A DNA stretch of 64,000 nt from JAFAYN01 sp963733105 (GCA_963733105.1 CAVTCB010000005.1:186001-250000), one strand, 5' to 3'. Positions 16,180 through 25,193 are shown, counted from the stretch's first letter. The notes: generated by a model not told the origin, from the sequence alone. Made by a program: numbers and translations.

Positions 16180-18236
16180 TCCTCCCCTCCGGGGGCGAGC
16201 ACGGCGCCCAGGACCTCGATGTCGGTGGACTTCACGGCCAGCTCCAGCAGGGGGACGGCGTCGGGGTGGGCGCGCCAGGCGGAGGCGAGGGCGCCGAGGG
16301 CGGCCAGCATCTCCGGGGAGCGCGGGGCGAGGCGCCGCCGCCCGAACCACCCCCGCTTCCCTTCGACGAGGCGGAGGAGGGCGCCGAGCGCCAGCGGGTG
16401 GGCGGCGGCGCCCAGCGCGCGCACGGCCTGCACCCGCAGCTCGGAGGGGAGCGAGTCGTCGGCCAGGCGCCCGCAGAGGAGGGGGACCACCTCGGGGGGA
16501 CACCCGGACTGCGCGGCGGCGAGGGCGGTGCGCAGCGTCTGCTCGTCGGCTTCCACCAGCGCGGCGGCGAGGGCGCGGGGGCGCTCGCCGGCATCGGGGA
16601 GGGCCAGCCAGACGCGGAAGGCCTCGCGCCGAACGCGCGGGTCGCCGTGGCGGGCGAAGGGGGCGGGGGAGAACCCCGCCGGGACGCCGGCCTCGGCGAG
16701 GAGCGCGAGGAGGTTGCGCTGCACGTACCAGCGCGGGTCGTCCAGCCGGGCGACGGCGGCGCGGGCGGCGACGGGGCCCATCCGCGCCAGGGCGGCCAGC
16801 GCGGCGCGGCGCACCACCCGCGACTCGGACCCGGCCAGCTCGTCCAGGAGCGAGGCGGCGGCGGTGTCGGGGTCCATGCGGCCGGCGAGGGCGGCGAGCG
16901 CGTCCGCCTCGGCGGGGGCGGCGCGGAGGAGGTGGCGGAGGTGGTGCGGGGCGGCCAGCCAGCGCCACGCCTGGTCGGCCAGGCGGGTCCCGGCGGGGGC
17001 CGCGGCGAGGGCGCGCACCAGCGCGGGGGCGCCGTCGCCGCCGGCCATCCGCTCCACGGCGCTCCACACGGCGGGGCCGTGGGCGTCCACCTCCAGGGCG
17101 GTCTGCACGATGCGCTCGGGCTCGGGGCCGTTGGGTCCGGGGAGGACGCCCACGGGGCCGGCTTCCCGGCGCGCCAGGCCGTCCAGGGCGCGGGTGTAGA
17201 GGCCGGGGTTGGGGTCGGGGAGCCCCCACCCGGCCACCAGGAGCCGCACCTGGTCGCGAAGCGCGGCGTCGGCGGCGGTGCGGACGGGGCTGGCCTGCTG
17301 CCCGGCGTGCAGGGCGAGCTTGGAAAGGAGGCGGACCAGGGCGTGGGAGAGGGTCTGCTCGCTGGCGCCGGCGGCGGCCTCCACCACGCGGATGACGGCC
17401 TCGGTGGCGAAGCCGTAGCTGGCGTCCAGCACGAACCGGTGGCGCTGGGCGGCGTCGCCCCCCATCTCCACCAGGCGGCGCAGCGTCTCGGGGCTCAGCT
17501 CGGAGATCATCCGCGAGGTGCGCCGCCGCACCTCGGCGGCGCCGGGTCCGCCGTCTCCCTTGAGCTCCTGGGCGATCTGGAGGAGGTGGCCCACGATGAC
17601 CTGGTCGTACGCGGCGGCGCGGGGGTGCTCGTCGATGGCGCGGGCCACCACGGCGGGCTCGGAAGGGGGCGGGACGTCGTCGTCCCCGGTGGAGAGGGCG
17701 GCGCGGGCCAGCCCCACCCAGAGCTGGGCGGCACGGGCGGCTCCCTCGCGGTCTGCGTCGGGCGCGTCGTCCTCGCCGCCGGAGAGCTCGAGCTGCGCGT
17801 AGGAGAGCGGGTGGAGGCGGGCGTGGGGCCAGGAGGGGAGCCGCGGGGCCTCCCCGCGGGGCGGCGGGGCGGGGTCGGCCTCGCGGGCCAGGGCGCCGAG
17901 CAGCCCCGACAGCTCGTCCGCCCCGATCCCGCGGAGCAGGGTGACGGCGCCCACGCGGTGGCGGTGCAGGCGCCCGGCGAGGCCGCCGAGCACGGGGTTG
18001 TCGGGGTCGGTGGCGACGCCCTCGATGACCAGCTGCCGCCGGGCCACGCCGAAGGAGAGGGAGGGGCGGTCCAGGAGGAGGGCCTGCAGGCGGCCGAGCA
18101 GGGCGTCGCCGGAGCTCACCAGGAAGGGGTGCCCGGGCGGGTAGGCGCCGTGCTTGTGCAGCGCGATGGCCAGCTCGATCAGGAAGCCCGCCAGCTCGTG
18201 CGGGAGGGCGACGCGCTGCGGTTGCGCCGTGGGCAG
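16176..18236 (-). CDS. HEAT-repeat protein paired with the HD-GYP gene
   Basis: About 686 residues from a proposed CTG start at 18236. A GTG at 18119 is the first conventional start, but the sequence upstream (PHELAGFLIELAIALHKHGAYPPGHPFL) is in frame, uninterrupted and matches the N-terminal segment of the downstream HD-GYP protein. GGAG lies 8 bases before the CTG. The C-terminal half consists of helical HEAT-like repeats (DPRWYVQRNLLALLAEAG, SELRVQAVRALGAAA). There is no signal peptide, so it is probably a cytoplasmic scaffold partnering the HD-GYP protein. Candidate -10 TAAATT (minus strand, 18275-18280). Confidence 0.7.
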   Translation of the reverse strand: MPTAQPQRVALPHELAGFLIELAIALHKHGAYPPGHPFLVSSGDALLGRLQALLLDRPSLSFGVARRQLVIEGVATDPDNPVLGGLAGRLHRHRVGAVTLLRGIGADELSGLLGALAREADPAPPPRGEAPRLPSWPHARLHPLSYAQLELSGGEDDAPDADREGAARAAQLWVGLARAALSTGDDDVPPPSEPAVVARAIDEHPRAAAYDQVIVGHLLQIAQELKGDGGPGAAEVRRRTSRMISELSPETLRRLVEMGGDAAQRHRFVLDASYGFATEAVIRVVEAAAGASEQTLSHALVRLLSKLALHAGQQASPVRTAADAALRDQVRLLVAGWGLPDPNPGLYTRALDGLARREAGPVGVLPGPNGPEPERIVQTALEVDAHGPAVWSAVERMAGGDGAPALVRALAAAPAGTRLADQAWRWLAAPHHLRHLLRAAPAEADALAALAGRMDPDTAAASLLDELAGSESRVVRRAALAALARMGPVAARAAVARLDDPRWYVQRNLLALLAEAGVPAGFSPAPFARHGDPRVRREAFRVWLALPDAGERPRALAAALVEADEQTLRTALAAAQSGCPPEVVPLLCGRLADDSLPSELRVQAVRALGAAAHPLALGALLRLVEGKRGWFGRRRLAPRSPEMLAALGALASAWRAHPDAVPLLELAVKSTDIEVLGAVLAPGGEE

Positions 18237-18308
18237 GGGACGGGCTCCGGGAGAGGGATGGATCGGAACGGCGCAATTTAACTGCGCCGGGGCGCCGGGC
18301 GCGAGAGC

Positions 18309-18338
18309 TTGGCGCCGCGCGGGGCGGGCCCGTACATT
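18309..18338 (+). promoter_or_regulatory. candidate sigma-70-type promoter of polA
   Basis: TTGGCG (18309-18314), an 18-bp spacer, then TACATT (18333-18338). The expected start of transcription is about 50 bases before the polA GTG. The downstream bases (ATTGTGCCGTC) recur ahead of the M1 peptidase (10196-10206). Confidence 0.45.
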
Positions 18339-18393
18339 GTGCCGTCGGCCTTGCCTGCCGGCCCGATCCCGCCCAACCCGTCCCGATGCGAAC

Positions 18394-21195
18394 GTGGAAA
18401 AGCCCGAGAAGACCCGCCCCCGGCTGTACCTGATCGACGGCTACGCGCTGATCTACCGCGCCTTCTTCGCGATGATCTCGCGCCCGCTGATCTCCTCGCG
18501 CGGGGAGAACACCTCCGCGGCGTGGGGGACCACCAAGTTCCTGCTCAAGGTGATCGAGCAGCACGAGCCCGACTACCTGGGCTTCGTGTTCGACGCGGGT
18601 ACCTCCGACCGGCACGTCCTCTACCCGGCGTACAAGGCCACGCGCGAGAAGATGCCGGTGGAGCTGGACGGCTCGCTCCCGCGCATCCGCCAGCTCCTGG
18701 AGGCGTTCCGCGTCCCCGTCCTGGAGCTCCCCGGCTACGAGGCGGACGACGTGATCGGGACGCTGGCGCAGCGGGCGGCGGACGAGGGGCTGGAGACGGT
18801 GATCGTCTCGGGCGACAAGGACTTCTACCAGCTCATCCGCCCCCACGTCTGCCTCCTGAACCCCGGGCGCGGGGGGCCGCAGGCGGTGGAGGAGGAGTGG
18901 GTGGACACGCGCAACGCGCACGAGCGGCTGGGCGTGGCCCCGGACCGCGTGGTCGACTACCTGGGGCTGATCGGCGACACCTCGGACAACGTCCCGGGGG
19001 TGAAGGGGATCGGGCCCAAGACGGCGATCCAGCTGATCGAGCAGTTCGGCCCCATCGAGGAGATCCTGGCGCACGCGGGGGAGATCACGGCCAAGCGGGC
19101 GCGCGAGGCGCTGGAGGCGCACCGCGACGACGCCCTCCTTTCCAAGCGCCTGGTGACCATCCACACCGACCTCCCGGTGCCGCTGGACCTGGAGGCGCTC
19201 CGCCGCAAGGAGCCGGACCGGCCCCGGCTCAAGGACATCTTCCTGGAGCTGGAGTTCCACTCCCTGGTGCGCGACTACGCGGGGCCGGCGGCGGCCGAAG
19301 GGGGCGAGGAGGCCGCCCCCGCGATGGCCACCGACTACCGGCTGGTGCAGTCGGCGGACGACGCGCGCGAGCTGGCGGAGCGGATGAAGAAGGCGGGGCG
19401 CTTCGCCCTGGACACGGAGACCACCAGCACCGACCCGATGCGGGCGGAGCTGGTGGGGATCTCGGTGGCGCTGGAGCCCGGCACGGCCTACTACCTCCCC
19501 TTCGCGCACTGCGCGCCGGGGACGGGGCAGGGGGAGCTGCTGGGGGAGGAGGGCGCGGCGCCGGCCGCGGAGCCCGAGCAGCCCACCTGCCTCCCGGCGC
19601 TGCTGAGCGACGACATGGCGCCGCTGGTGGAGGCGCTGGAGTGGCCCTGGTACGAGAAGGTGGGGCAGAACCTCAAGTACGACCTCCTGGTGCTGCGGCG
19701 GGCGGGGGTGAAGCTGTCCGGGATCGGCTTCGACACCATGATCGCCTCCTACCTCCTGGACCCGGGGCGGCGCGAGCACGGGATGGACTCGCTGGCGCTC
19801 CAGTACCTGGACCACCGCACCATCACCTACGAGGAGGTGACGGGGAAGGGGAAGGCGCAGATCCCCTTCGCCTGGGTGCCGCTGGAGCGGGCGCGCGACT
19901 ACGCGGCGGAGGACGCGGACGTGACGCTGCGGCTGGCGGAGCAGTTCGCGCCGGAGCTGGAGCGGCTGGCGCTGGACGACCTGTTCCGCCGCATCGAGAT
20001 CCCGCTGGTGGAGGTGCTGGCGGAGATGGAGTGGAACGGGATCCGGATCGACGAGCCGTTCTTCCACGAGCTGGGGCGCCGGCTGCGGGGGCAGCTCGGG
20101 GTGATCGAGGCGCGGATCCACGAGGAGGCGGGGGGGGAGTTCAACATCAACTCCAACCCGCAGCTCCGGGAGATCCTCTTCGAGCGGCTGAAGCTCCCGG
20201 TGGTGAAGCGCACCAAGACGGGGGCGTCCACCGACGTGGAGGTGCTGCAGGCGCTGGCGGCGCAGGGGCACACGCTCCCCACGCTGCTGATGGAGTACCG
20301 CCAGCTCGACAAGCTGCTCTCCACCTACGTGGACATGCTCCCGAAGATGGTGAACCCGGAGACGGGGCGCATCCACACCTCGTTCAACCAGACGGTGGCG
20401 GCCACGGGGCGCCTCTCCTCCAGCGACCCCAACCTGCAGAACATCCCCATCCGCACGGAGATGGGGGCGGAGCTCCGCCGCGGCTTCGTCCCGGCGGAGG
20501 GGCACGTCTTCCTGTCGGCGGACTACTCGCAGATCGAGCTTCGCATCCTGGCCCACTACTCGGAGGACCCGGCCTTCGTGGAGGCGTTCCGGATGGGGGA
20601 GGACATCCACCGCCAGACGGCGGCGCTGGTGTTCGGGGTGGCTCCGGAGGAGGTGACCAAGGAGATGCGCGGCCGGGCGAAGACGGTGAACTTCGCCATC
20701 ATCTACGGGATCGGCGCCTTCTCGCTGGCGAACCGGCTGGGGATCTCCAACGCGGAGGCCAAGGAGTTCATCGAGCGCTACTTCGAGCGCTTCCCCGGGG
20801 TGCGCGGCTACCTGGACCGGCAGATCGAGCTGGCCCGCGCGCAGGGGTACGTGGAGACGCTGGTGGGACGCCGCCGCTACATCCCGGAGATCACCTCGCG
20901 CAACTTCAACGTGCGCGCCTTCGGCGAGCGCGCGGCGACCAACGCCCCCATCCAGGGCTCCTCGGCGGACATCATCAAGATCGCGATGATCGACATCCAC
21001 AAGGAGCTGCGCGACGGCGGCTGGCGCGCGAAGATGCTCCTCCAGGTGCACGACGAGCTCCTCTTCGAGGTCCCCGTGGACGAGGCGGAGCGCCTGCACG
21101 CCATGGTCAAGTCGCGCATGGAGGGCGCCGCGCAGCTCAAGGTGCCGCTCCTGGTGGAGAGCGGGACGGGGACGAGCTGGCTGGAGTGCAAGTGA
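18394..21195 (+). CDS. polA: DNA polymerase I
   Basis: 933 residues from a GTG. Domains in order: 5' nuclease (LYLIDGYALIYRAFFAM; GYEADDVIGTLA; SGDKDFYQL; DNVPGVKGIGPKTA), residues ~8-290; 3'-5' exonuclease (FALDTETTSTDPM near 340, with DYAAEDADVTLRL), so proofreading residues look intact; polymerase A domain with DYSQIELRILA (~710), the O-helix RGRAKTVNFAIIYGIG, and the C-motif LQVHDELLFEVP. It removes RNA primers and fills gaps in lagging-strand synthesis and repair. The GTG is chosen because homologues start close to LYLIDG. It is divergent from the HEAT/HD-GYP genes. Confidence 0.97.
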   Translation: MEKPEKTRPRLYLIDGYALIYRAFFAMISRPLISSRGENTSAAWGTTKFLLKVIEQHEPDYLGFVFDAGTSDRHVLYPAYKATREKMPVELDGSLPRIRQLLEAFRVPVLELPGYEADDVIGTLAQRAADEGLETVIVSGDKDFYQLIRPHVCLLNPGRGGPQAVEEEWVDTRNAHERLGVAPDRVVDYLGLIGDTSDNVPGVKGIGPKTAIQLIEQFGPIEEILAHAGEITAKRAREALEAHRDDALLSKRLVTIHTDLPVPLDLEALRRKEPDRPRLKDIFLELEFHSLVRDYAGPAAAEGGEEAAPAMATDYRLVQSADDARELAERMKKAGRFALDTETTSTDPMRAELVGISVALEPGTAYYLPFAHCAPGTGQGELLGEEGAAPAAEPEQPTCLPALLSDDMAPLVEALEWPWYEKVGQNLKYDLLVLRRAGVKLSGIGFDTMIASYLLDPGRREHGMDSLALQYLDHRTITYEEVTGKGKAQIPFAWVPLERARDYAAEDADVTLRLAEQFAPELERLALDDLFRRIEIPLVEVLAEMEWNGIRIDEPFFHELGRRLRGQLGVIEARIHEEAGGEFNINSNPQLREILFERLKLPVVKRTKTGASTDVEVLQALAAQGHTLPTLLMEYRQLDKLLSTYVDMLPKMVNPETGRIHTSFNQTVAATGRLSSSDPNLQNIPIRTEMGAELRRGFVPAEGHVFLSADYSQIELRILAHYSEDPAFVEAFRMGEDIHRQTAALVFGVAPEEVTKEMRGRAKTVNFAIIYGIGAFSLANRLGISNAEAKEFIERYFERFPGVRGYLDRQIELARAQGYVETLVGRRRYIPEITSRNFNVRAFGERAATNAPIQGSSADIIKIAMIDIHKELRDGGWRAKMLLQVHDELLFEVPVDEAERLHAMVKSRMEGAAQLKVPLLVESGTGTSWLECK

Positions 21196-21197
21196 AC

Positions 21198-21231
21198 GGC
21201 AGGGGACAGGGGATAGGGAACAGGGGACAGC
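21198..21231 (+). repeat. family E short GGGGACAG direct repeats, copy 1
   Basis: Immediately after the polA stop, imperfect tandem units of GGGGACAG / GGGAACAG. A similar tract lies at 44756-44790, where it is translated as the linker of the ALDH16-type protein. Confidence 0.6.
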
Positions 21232-21262
21232 CTGCGGCGGCGGCGCGCCGGGCGAGATCCGC

Positions 21263-21318
21263 GCGCCCCCACCCGGCGGCCTTAGAGCCGCCACCCTCCC
21301 CCGTTCCGGGGGAGGGGC
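21263..21318 (+). repeat. family G module, copy 2
   Basis: CCCCCACCCGGCGGCCTTAG-type lead-in, then GAGCCGCCACC and the hairpin CCCTCCCCC/GGGGGAGGG. Same layout as 10042-10104, but without the T-run. Confidence 0.55.
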
Positions 21319-21374
21319 ATCTCCATGCTTCGATCCTCACCGTTCACGGTGTCGTGGCAGGCCCCCACCCCAAA

Positions 21375-21408
21375 CCCCTCCCCCGCAAGCAGGGGAGGGG
21401 CTTTTGTT
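21375..21408 (+). terminator. intrinsic terminator downstream of polA
   Basis: Stem CCCCTCCCC/GGGGAGGGG (21375-21383 with 21392-21400) followed by CTTTTGTT. Confidence 0.75.
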
Positions 21409-21419
21409 GGTTGCAGTTC

Positions 21420-21582
21420 CCGCAGTACCCCTATGATCCTTGACGGAGGGGATACGGGCGGTTTCGGCTGGCTCCCTCCGGGGCGGGGAGACTCGCGGCG
21501 GTTCGCGAGGCTCGCCGCCCCCGTGGAGGAGACCGGCGCCGTTTGCCGGGCTCCGGAACGGCCCCGCCGCATACCCCGAAAA
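21420..21582 (-). repeat. family C repeat, copy 1
   Basis: About 160 bp, one of three copies (also 25443-25605 and 39546-39705). Conserved landmarks are GCAGTACCC, GGGGAGACTCGCGGCGG and GACCGGCGCCGTTTGCCGG. It contains the hairpins CTCGCG/CGCGAG and GGAGCCCGGC...GCCGGTCTCC; the second matches stem P3 of family A in shape and loop (AAAC). Here it fills most of the gap between polA and the kinase gene. Confidence 0.75.
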
Positions 21583-21602
21583 CAACGGTTCCGACGACCT
21601 GC

Positions 21603-21631
21603 TTTCGCGCCGGGACACCGCGCACTAGTTT
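21603..21631 (+). promoter_or_regulatory. candidate promoter of the phosphoribulokinase-like gene
   Basis: TTTCGC (21603-21608), 17-bp spacer, TAGTTT (21626-21631). AT-rich relative to its surroundings and suitably placed. Confidence 0.4.
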
Positions 21632-21676
21632 GGGAGCCCGGTCCCATCCCCTCATCGAAATGCACCAGGAGGCCTC

Positions 21677-21712
21677 ATGGCCGCCATACCGCATGAGCGC
21701 GCCGAACGGTGA
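21677..21712 (+). other. 11-codon open frame with ideal Shine-Dalgarno overlapping the kinase start
   Basis: AGGAGG (21667-21672) is ideally spaced for the ATG at 21677, which is out of frame with the kinase and encodes MAAIPHERAER before a TGA at 21712. The kinase ATG at 21693 lies inside it. Either this is a coupled leader peptide, or a one-base error separates the true N-terminus from the kinase. Confidence 0.4.
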
Positions 21713-22631
21713 CGCGCCGCGCCCCCTCCCCTTCGTCCTCGGGATCGTCGGGGACTCGGGGAGCGGGAAGAGCACCATCGCCGGGGGGGTGCGGGCGCTG
21801 ATCGGCCCGGACAACGTCACCTCGCTGGAGCTGGACGACTACCACCGCTACACGCGCGCGGAGCGCACGGAGCGGGGGCTCACGGCGCACAACCCGCAGG
21901 TCCACAACCTCCCGCTGATGCAGGAGCACCTGCAGCTCCTGCGGCGCGGGCGCCCGGTGCGGAACCGGAGCTACGACCACGCGGACGGGACCTTCGGTCC
22001 CCTGCGGGTGATCGAGCCGCGCGAGGTGGTGGTGGCCCGCGGGCTCCTGGGCTTCCCCTCGGAGGCGCTGCGCTCGGCGTACGACCTGGCGGTGTTCCTG
22101 GCGCCGGAGCCGGAGCTCCTCTTCCGCTGGAAGCTGCGCCGCGACGTGCAGACGCGCGGCTACTCGGAAGCGGAGGTGCTGAAGCACATCACCCACTACC
22201 TGCTCGATTCCAAGCAGTTCGTGCTCCCGCAGGCGGACCAGGCGGACCTGGTGGTGCGCTACGAGATCCCGGAGTGGGACGCGCCGGACTCGGAGGTGCG
22301 GATCTCCCTGCTGCTGCGGCGCGCGGCGGCGGAGGCGCTGCGGGGGGAGGCGCTGGACCGCTTCGGGGGGGAGGTGCGGATGGAGGAGGGGGACGGGGAG
22401 CGGACGCTGCACCTGGCCCCCACGCTCTCCGCGGAGCTGGTGGAGGCGTGGGTGCGGGAGGGGTTCCCGGACACCTACTCGCCGGAGGGGGTGGGCACCT
22501 ACACGGACGCGGACGGGACGGGGGTGCAGCACGCGCCGCTGGTGTTCACGCAGGCGCTGATCGCGCACCTGACGCAGAAGCTCCGCCGCATGGAGGGGTC
22601 GCCCGTGGAGGCGTCGGCGGGCCCGGCCTGA
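21693..22631 (+). CDS. phosphoribulokinase/uridine kinase family P-loop kinase
   Basis: 312 residues from the ATG at 21693. The Walker A GIVGDSGSGKSTIAG is near the N-terminus. LELDDYHRYTRAERTERGLTAHNPQVHN matches the LDDYH...TALDP substrate region of phosphoribulokinase. NRSYDHADGTFGPLRVIEP, FLAPEPELLFRWKLRRDVQTRGYS and LPQADQADLVVRYEIPEWD also align with class II (cyanobacterial-like) enzymes. Phosphoribulokinase phosphorylates ribulose 5-phosphate; no RuBisCO or other Calvin-cycle gene is in the window, so the substrate is uncertain. The usual IEGLHP is replaced by VARGLLGF. Start choice is unsettled because the best ribosome site serves a different frame. Confidence 0.8.
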   Translation: MSAPNGDAPRPLPFVLGIVGDSGSGKSTIAGGVRALIGPDNVTSLELDDYHRYTRAERTERGLTAHNPQVHNLPLMQEHLQLLRRGRPVRNRSYDHADGTFGPLRVIEPREVVVARGLLGFPSEALRSAYDLAVFLAPEPELLFRWKLRRDVQTRGYSEAEVLKHITHYLLDSKQFVLPQADQADLVVRYEIPEWDAPDSEVRISLLLRRAAAEALRGEALDRFGGEVRMEEGDGERTLHLAPTLSAELVEAWVREGFPDTYSPEGVGTYTDADGTGVQHAPLVFTQALIAHLTQKLRRMEGSPVEASAGPA

Positions 22632-22651
22632 CCGGCGGGGAGGGGTAGACG

Positions 22652-23215
22652 GTGGCGTTTCCTCCCGCGCACCTGCTGGTGGGGATGGGGGTGGCGGAGG
22701 TGGTGCGGAGCGCCGCTCCGCCGCTCTCCCGCCGGCGCGCCTGGCTGCTGGCGGCGGGGCTGGCGGTGTCGCCCGACCTGGACTTCGTGCTGGGGATCGC
22801 GCTCCGCCGCGGGGCGGCCTACCACGGGACGTTCACGCACAGCGTGGTCGCGGTGCTGGCGGTGGCCGCGGTCGTGGCCGCCGTGGCGGGGGCGCGCTGG
22901 GCGGTGCTGGCGGGGGCGGGGTACGGGTCGCACCTGGTGGTGGACCTCCTGGACGACCGCGGGCGCACCAACGTCCTCCTCGCCTGGCCCTTCTCCGACG
23001 AGCGCCCCTTCGCGATCGCGCGGGTGTTCCCCAAGGTCCCCTTCCAGGGGGAGGAGGGGCTCCGCGAGGCGGTGCTCAGCCTGGCCCGGCCGGACGTGGT
23101 CCTCATGCTCCTGGTGCAGACGGGGATGGGGCTCCTCGTCTTCCTCGCGCTCTTCGCCCTGGCCCGGGTGATCCGCCTGCTCCGCGGCCGCCACCGCACC
23201 CTTCCCCGCCCATGA
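22652..23215 (+). CDS. YdjM-like (LexA-binding hydrolase family) membrane protein
   Basis: 187 residues, GTG start. It begins MAFPPAHLLVGMGVAEV and has SPDLDFVLGI, YHGTFTHS and GYGSHLVVDLLDDRG: conserved Asp and His residues typical of the YdjM-like membrane-bound putative metal-dependent hydrolases. Several hydrophobic helices indicate an inner-membrane location. It lies 20 bp after the kinase gene and overlaps the permease gene start (ATGA), so the three probably form an operon. Biological role unknown. Confidence 0.8.
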   Translation: MAFPPAHLLVGMGVAEVVRSAAPPLSRRRAWLLAAGLAVSPDLDFVLGIALRRGAAYHGTFTHSVVAVLAVAAVVAAVAGARWAVLAGAGYGSHLVVDLLDDRGRTNVLLAWPFSDERPFAIARVFPKVPFQGEEGLREAVLSLARPDVVLMLLVQTGMGLLVFLALFALARVIRLLRGRHRTLPRP

Positions 23216-25137
23216 GAACGCCGGCCCCTTTCCCCCCGGAGAACGCGCGCGACGCCCTGCTGCGCGACGCGCGGCACGCGGCGCGCTCGCTGCGCCGCGC
23301 GCCCGGCTTCGCGGCGACGACGCTCCTGACGCTGGCGGCGGGGGTGGCGGTGGCGGCGCCGGCGCTGGGGGTGGCGCTGGCCGGGTGGGCGCGCCCCGCG
23401 CCGGACGACGTCCCGCCGGCGCTGGACCCCGCGGCGGGGGGACGGCTGGCGTGGAGCGCGGGGGCGCGGACCGCGGCGCGGGCCACGCACGAGGGGATGG
23501 ACTCGCTCCTGGCGGTCCTGGTGGGGCTGGTGGCGGTGACGCTGGGGATCGCCTGCGTGAACCTGGCGATCCTCCTCCTTTCCCGCGCCGCGGCGCGCCG
23601 GCACGAGATGGCGATGCGGGCGGCGCTCGGCGCGGGGCGGTGGAGGCTGGCGCGGCAGCTCCTGGCGGAGGGCGGGCTCCTGGGGGGCGCGGGCGCGGCG
23701 GGCGGGGCGGTGCTGGGGGTGGCGGGGGCGCTCGCGCTCCGCGCCGGGTGGCCGGAGGGGGTGGCACCCTTTCCCGGCGGCCCGGTGCACCTCCCGGCGC
23801 TGGGGATCGCGGCGGGGGCGCTGGCGGGCGCGGTGCTCCTGTTCGGGCTGGCGCCTGCGGTGGCGGCGACGCGCCGGGGGCTGGGCGGGGTGCTGACGGT
23901 GGGGGGGCGGGGGACGGGAAGCCCGCTGGAGGCGAAGCTGCGGAACGGGCTGATGGTGCTGGCGGTGGGGTGCTCGACGGTGCTCCTGGTGGGGACGGGG
24001 CTCCTGGCGCGCGGCGCGGCGCCTGCGGCGGACCGGGCGGACGCGGGGATCGACCCGCGCGACACGCTGACGATGCGGGTGGACCTTCCCGGCGCTCCGG
24101 AGGACGCGGCGGGGCGCGCGGCGCTCCTGGGGCGCATCCTGCGCGGGGTGGAGGCGGTGCCGGGGGTGCGGGCGGGGAGCGTGTCGAGCGAGGGGGCGTG
24201 GACGGGGACGGGGACGGAGGACCAGGTCCGCTCGTTCTGCCTGGGGTGCCGGCGGGGGTACGTGACGGGCCCGGTGGGGGCGTGGGAGGGGGTGGCCCGC
24301 CACCACGCGGTGTCGCCGGGGTTCTTCCGCGCGCACGGGATCGGGGTGGTGCGCGGCCGCGAGCTCGCGGCGTCGGACACGGCGGGGGCGGCCCCGGTGG
24401 CGGTGGTGAGCCGCGTGTTCGGCTTCCAGCTCTTCCCCAACGGCGACCCGCTGGGGAAGCGGGTGCGGGTGGGCTCGGTGCGCGGCTCCCGCTGGTACAC
24501 GGTGGTGGGGATCGTGGAGGAGGTGCACCCGCGTGGGCTGGGCGCGGAGGCGGAGCCGGTCCCGGCGGTGTACCTGTCGGCGCTCCAGCACCCGCCCCGC
24601 TCGGTGGGGCTGGCGGTGCGCGCCCCCGGCGACCCGATGCGCCTGGAGGCCGCGGTGCGGGCGGCGGTCGGAGCCGCCGCGCCGGGCGCGCGGGTGGGGG
24701 AGGCGCGGACGCTGGAGGAGGTGCTGGCGCGCTTCGCGGCCCCGCTCCGCTGGTTCGGGATGCTCTTCGGGACGCTGGCGGCGGCGGCGGCGCTGATCGC
24801 GGGGACGGGGGTGTACGGGGTGATGTCGTACAACGTGCTCCGCCGCACGCGCGAGGTGGGGATCCGCATGGCACTGGGGGCCCGGGCGCGCGAGGTGGTG
24901 GGGCTGGTCGTGGGCTCGGCGGGGCGGCTCACCCTGACGGGGGCGGCGCTGGGGCTGTGGGGGGCGCTGAGTCTGGCGCGCCTGCTGGAGGTGCGTTTCC
25001 GCGGGGTGAATTCGCTGGACCTCCCGGTGTACGCCGCCGTGGCGCTTCTCCTGGGCGCGCTGGCGCTCGCCGGGAGCTGGGTCCCCGCGCGCCGCGCCAC
25101 CCGCGTGGACCCGATGGTGGCGCTGCGGGCGGAGTGA
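23212..25137 (+). CDS. ADOP/MacB-type ABC permease-like protein
   Basis: 641 residues with the duplicated FtsX/MacB layout. An N-terminal helix after RDARHAARSLRRAPGFAATTLLTLAAGVAV, then an FtsX-like core (CVNLAILLLSRAAARRHEMAMRAALGAGRWRLARQLLAE), then a second periplasmic domain (ARHHAVSPGFFRAHGIGVVRGREL; VAVVSRVFGFQLFPNGDPLGKRV) and a second core ending WVPARRATRVDPMVALRAE. The first periplasmic domain is much shorter than in the ADOP protein at 55190-57883. No ATPase is encoded nearby, as is common for these permeases. Confidence 0.88.
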   Translation: MRTPAPFPPENARDALLRDARHAARSLRRAPGFAATTLLTLAAGVAVAAPALGVALAGWARPAPDDVPPALDPAAGGRLAWSAGARTAARATHEGMDSLLAVLVGLVAVTLGIACVNLAILLLSRAAARRHEMAMRAALGAGRWRLARQLLAEGGLLGGAGAAGGAVLGVAGALALRAGWPEGVAPFPGGPVHLPALGIAAGALAGAVLLFGLAPAVAATRRGLGGVLTVGGRGTGSPLEAKLRNGLMVLAVGCSTVLLVGTGLLARGAAPAADRADAGIDPRDTLTMRVDLPGAPEDAAGRAALLGRILRGVEAVPGVRAGSVSSEGAWTGTGTEDQVRSFCLGCRRGYVTGPVGAWEGVARHHAVSPGFFRAHGIGVVRGRELAASDTAGAAPVAVVSRVFGFQLFPNGDPLGKRVRVGSVRGSRWYTVVGIVEEVHPRGLGAEAEPVPAVYLSALQHPPRSVGLAVRAPGDPMRLEAAVRAAVGAAAPGARVGEARTLEEVLARFAAPLRWFGMLFGTLAAAAALIAGTGVYGVMSYNVLRRTREVGIRMALGARAREVVGLVVGSAGRLTLTGAALGLWGALSLARLLEVRFRGVNSLDLPVYAAVALLLGALALAGSWVPARRATRVDPMVALRAE

Positions 25138-25152
25138 CACCGCCGGGCGAAT

Positions 25153-25193
25153 GAATTCGCTGCAACGACGGCACGAAGTCCGCCTTCGCGGAC
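25153..25193 (+). repeat. family D repeat, copy 2
   Basis: CGCTGCAACGACGGCACGAA followed by GTCCGCCTTCGCGGAC, the reverse complement of 10109-10150 with few changes. Located just after the permease stop. Confidence 0.55.

Noticed and set aside
14956..21294. A 2112-codon open frame on the minus strand opposite polA
   Set aside because: Only its 3' end is a real gene (HD-GYP). The rest is Arg/Pro/Ala-rich antisense frame over polA and the HEAT gene, caused by the high GC content.
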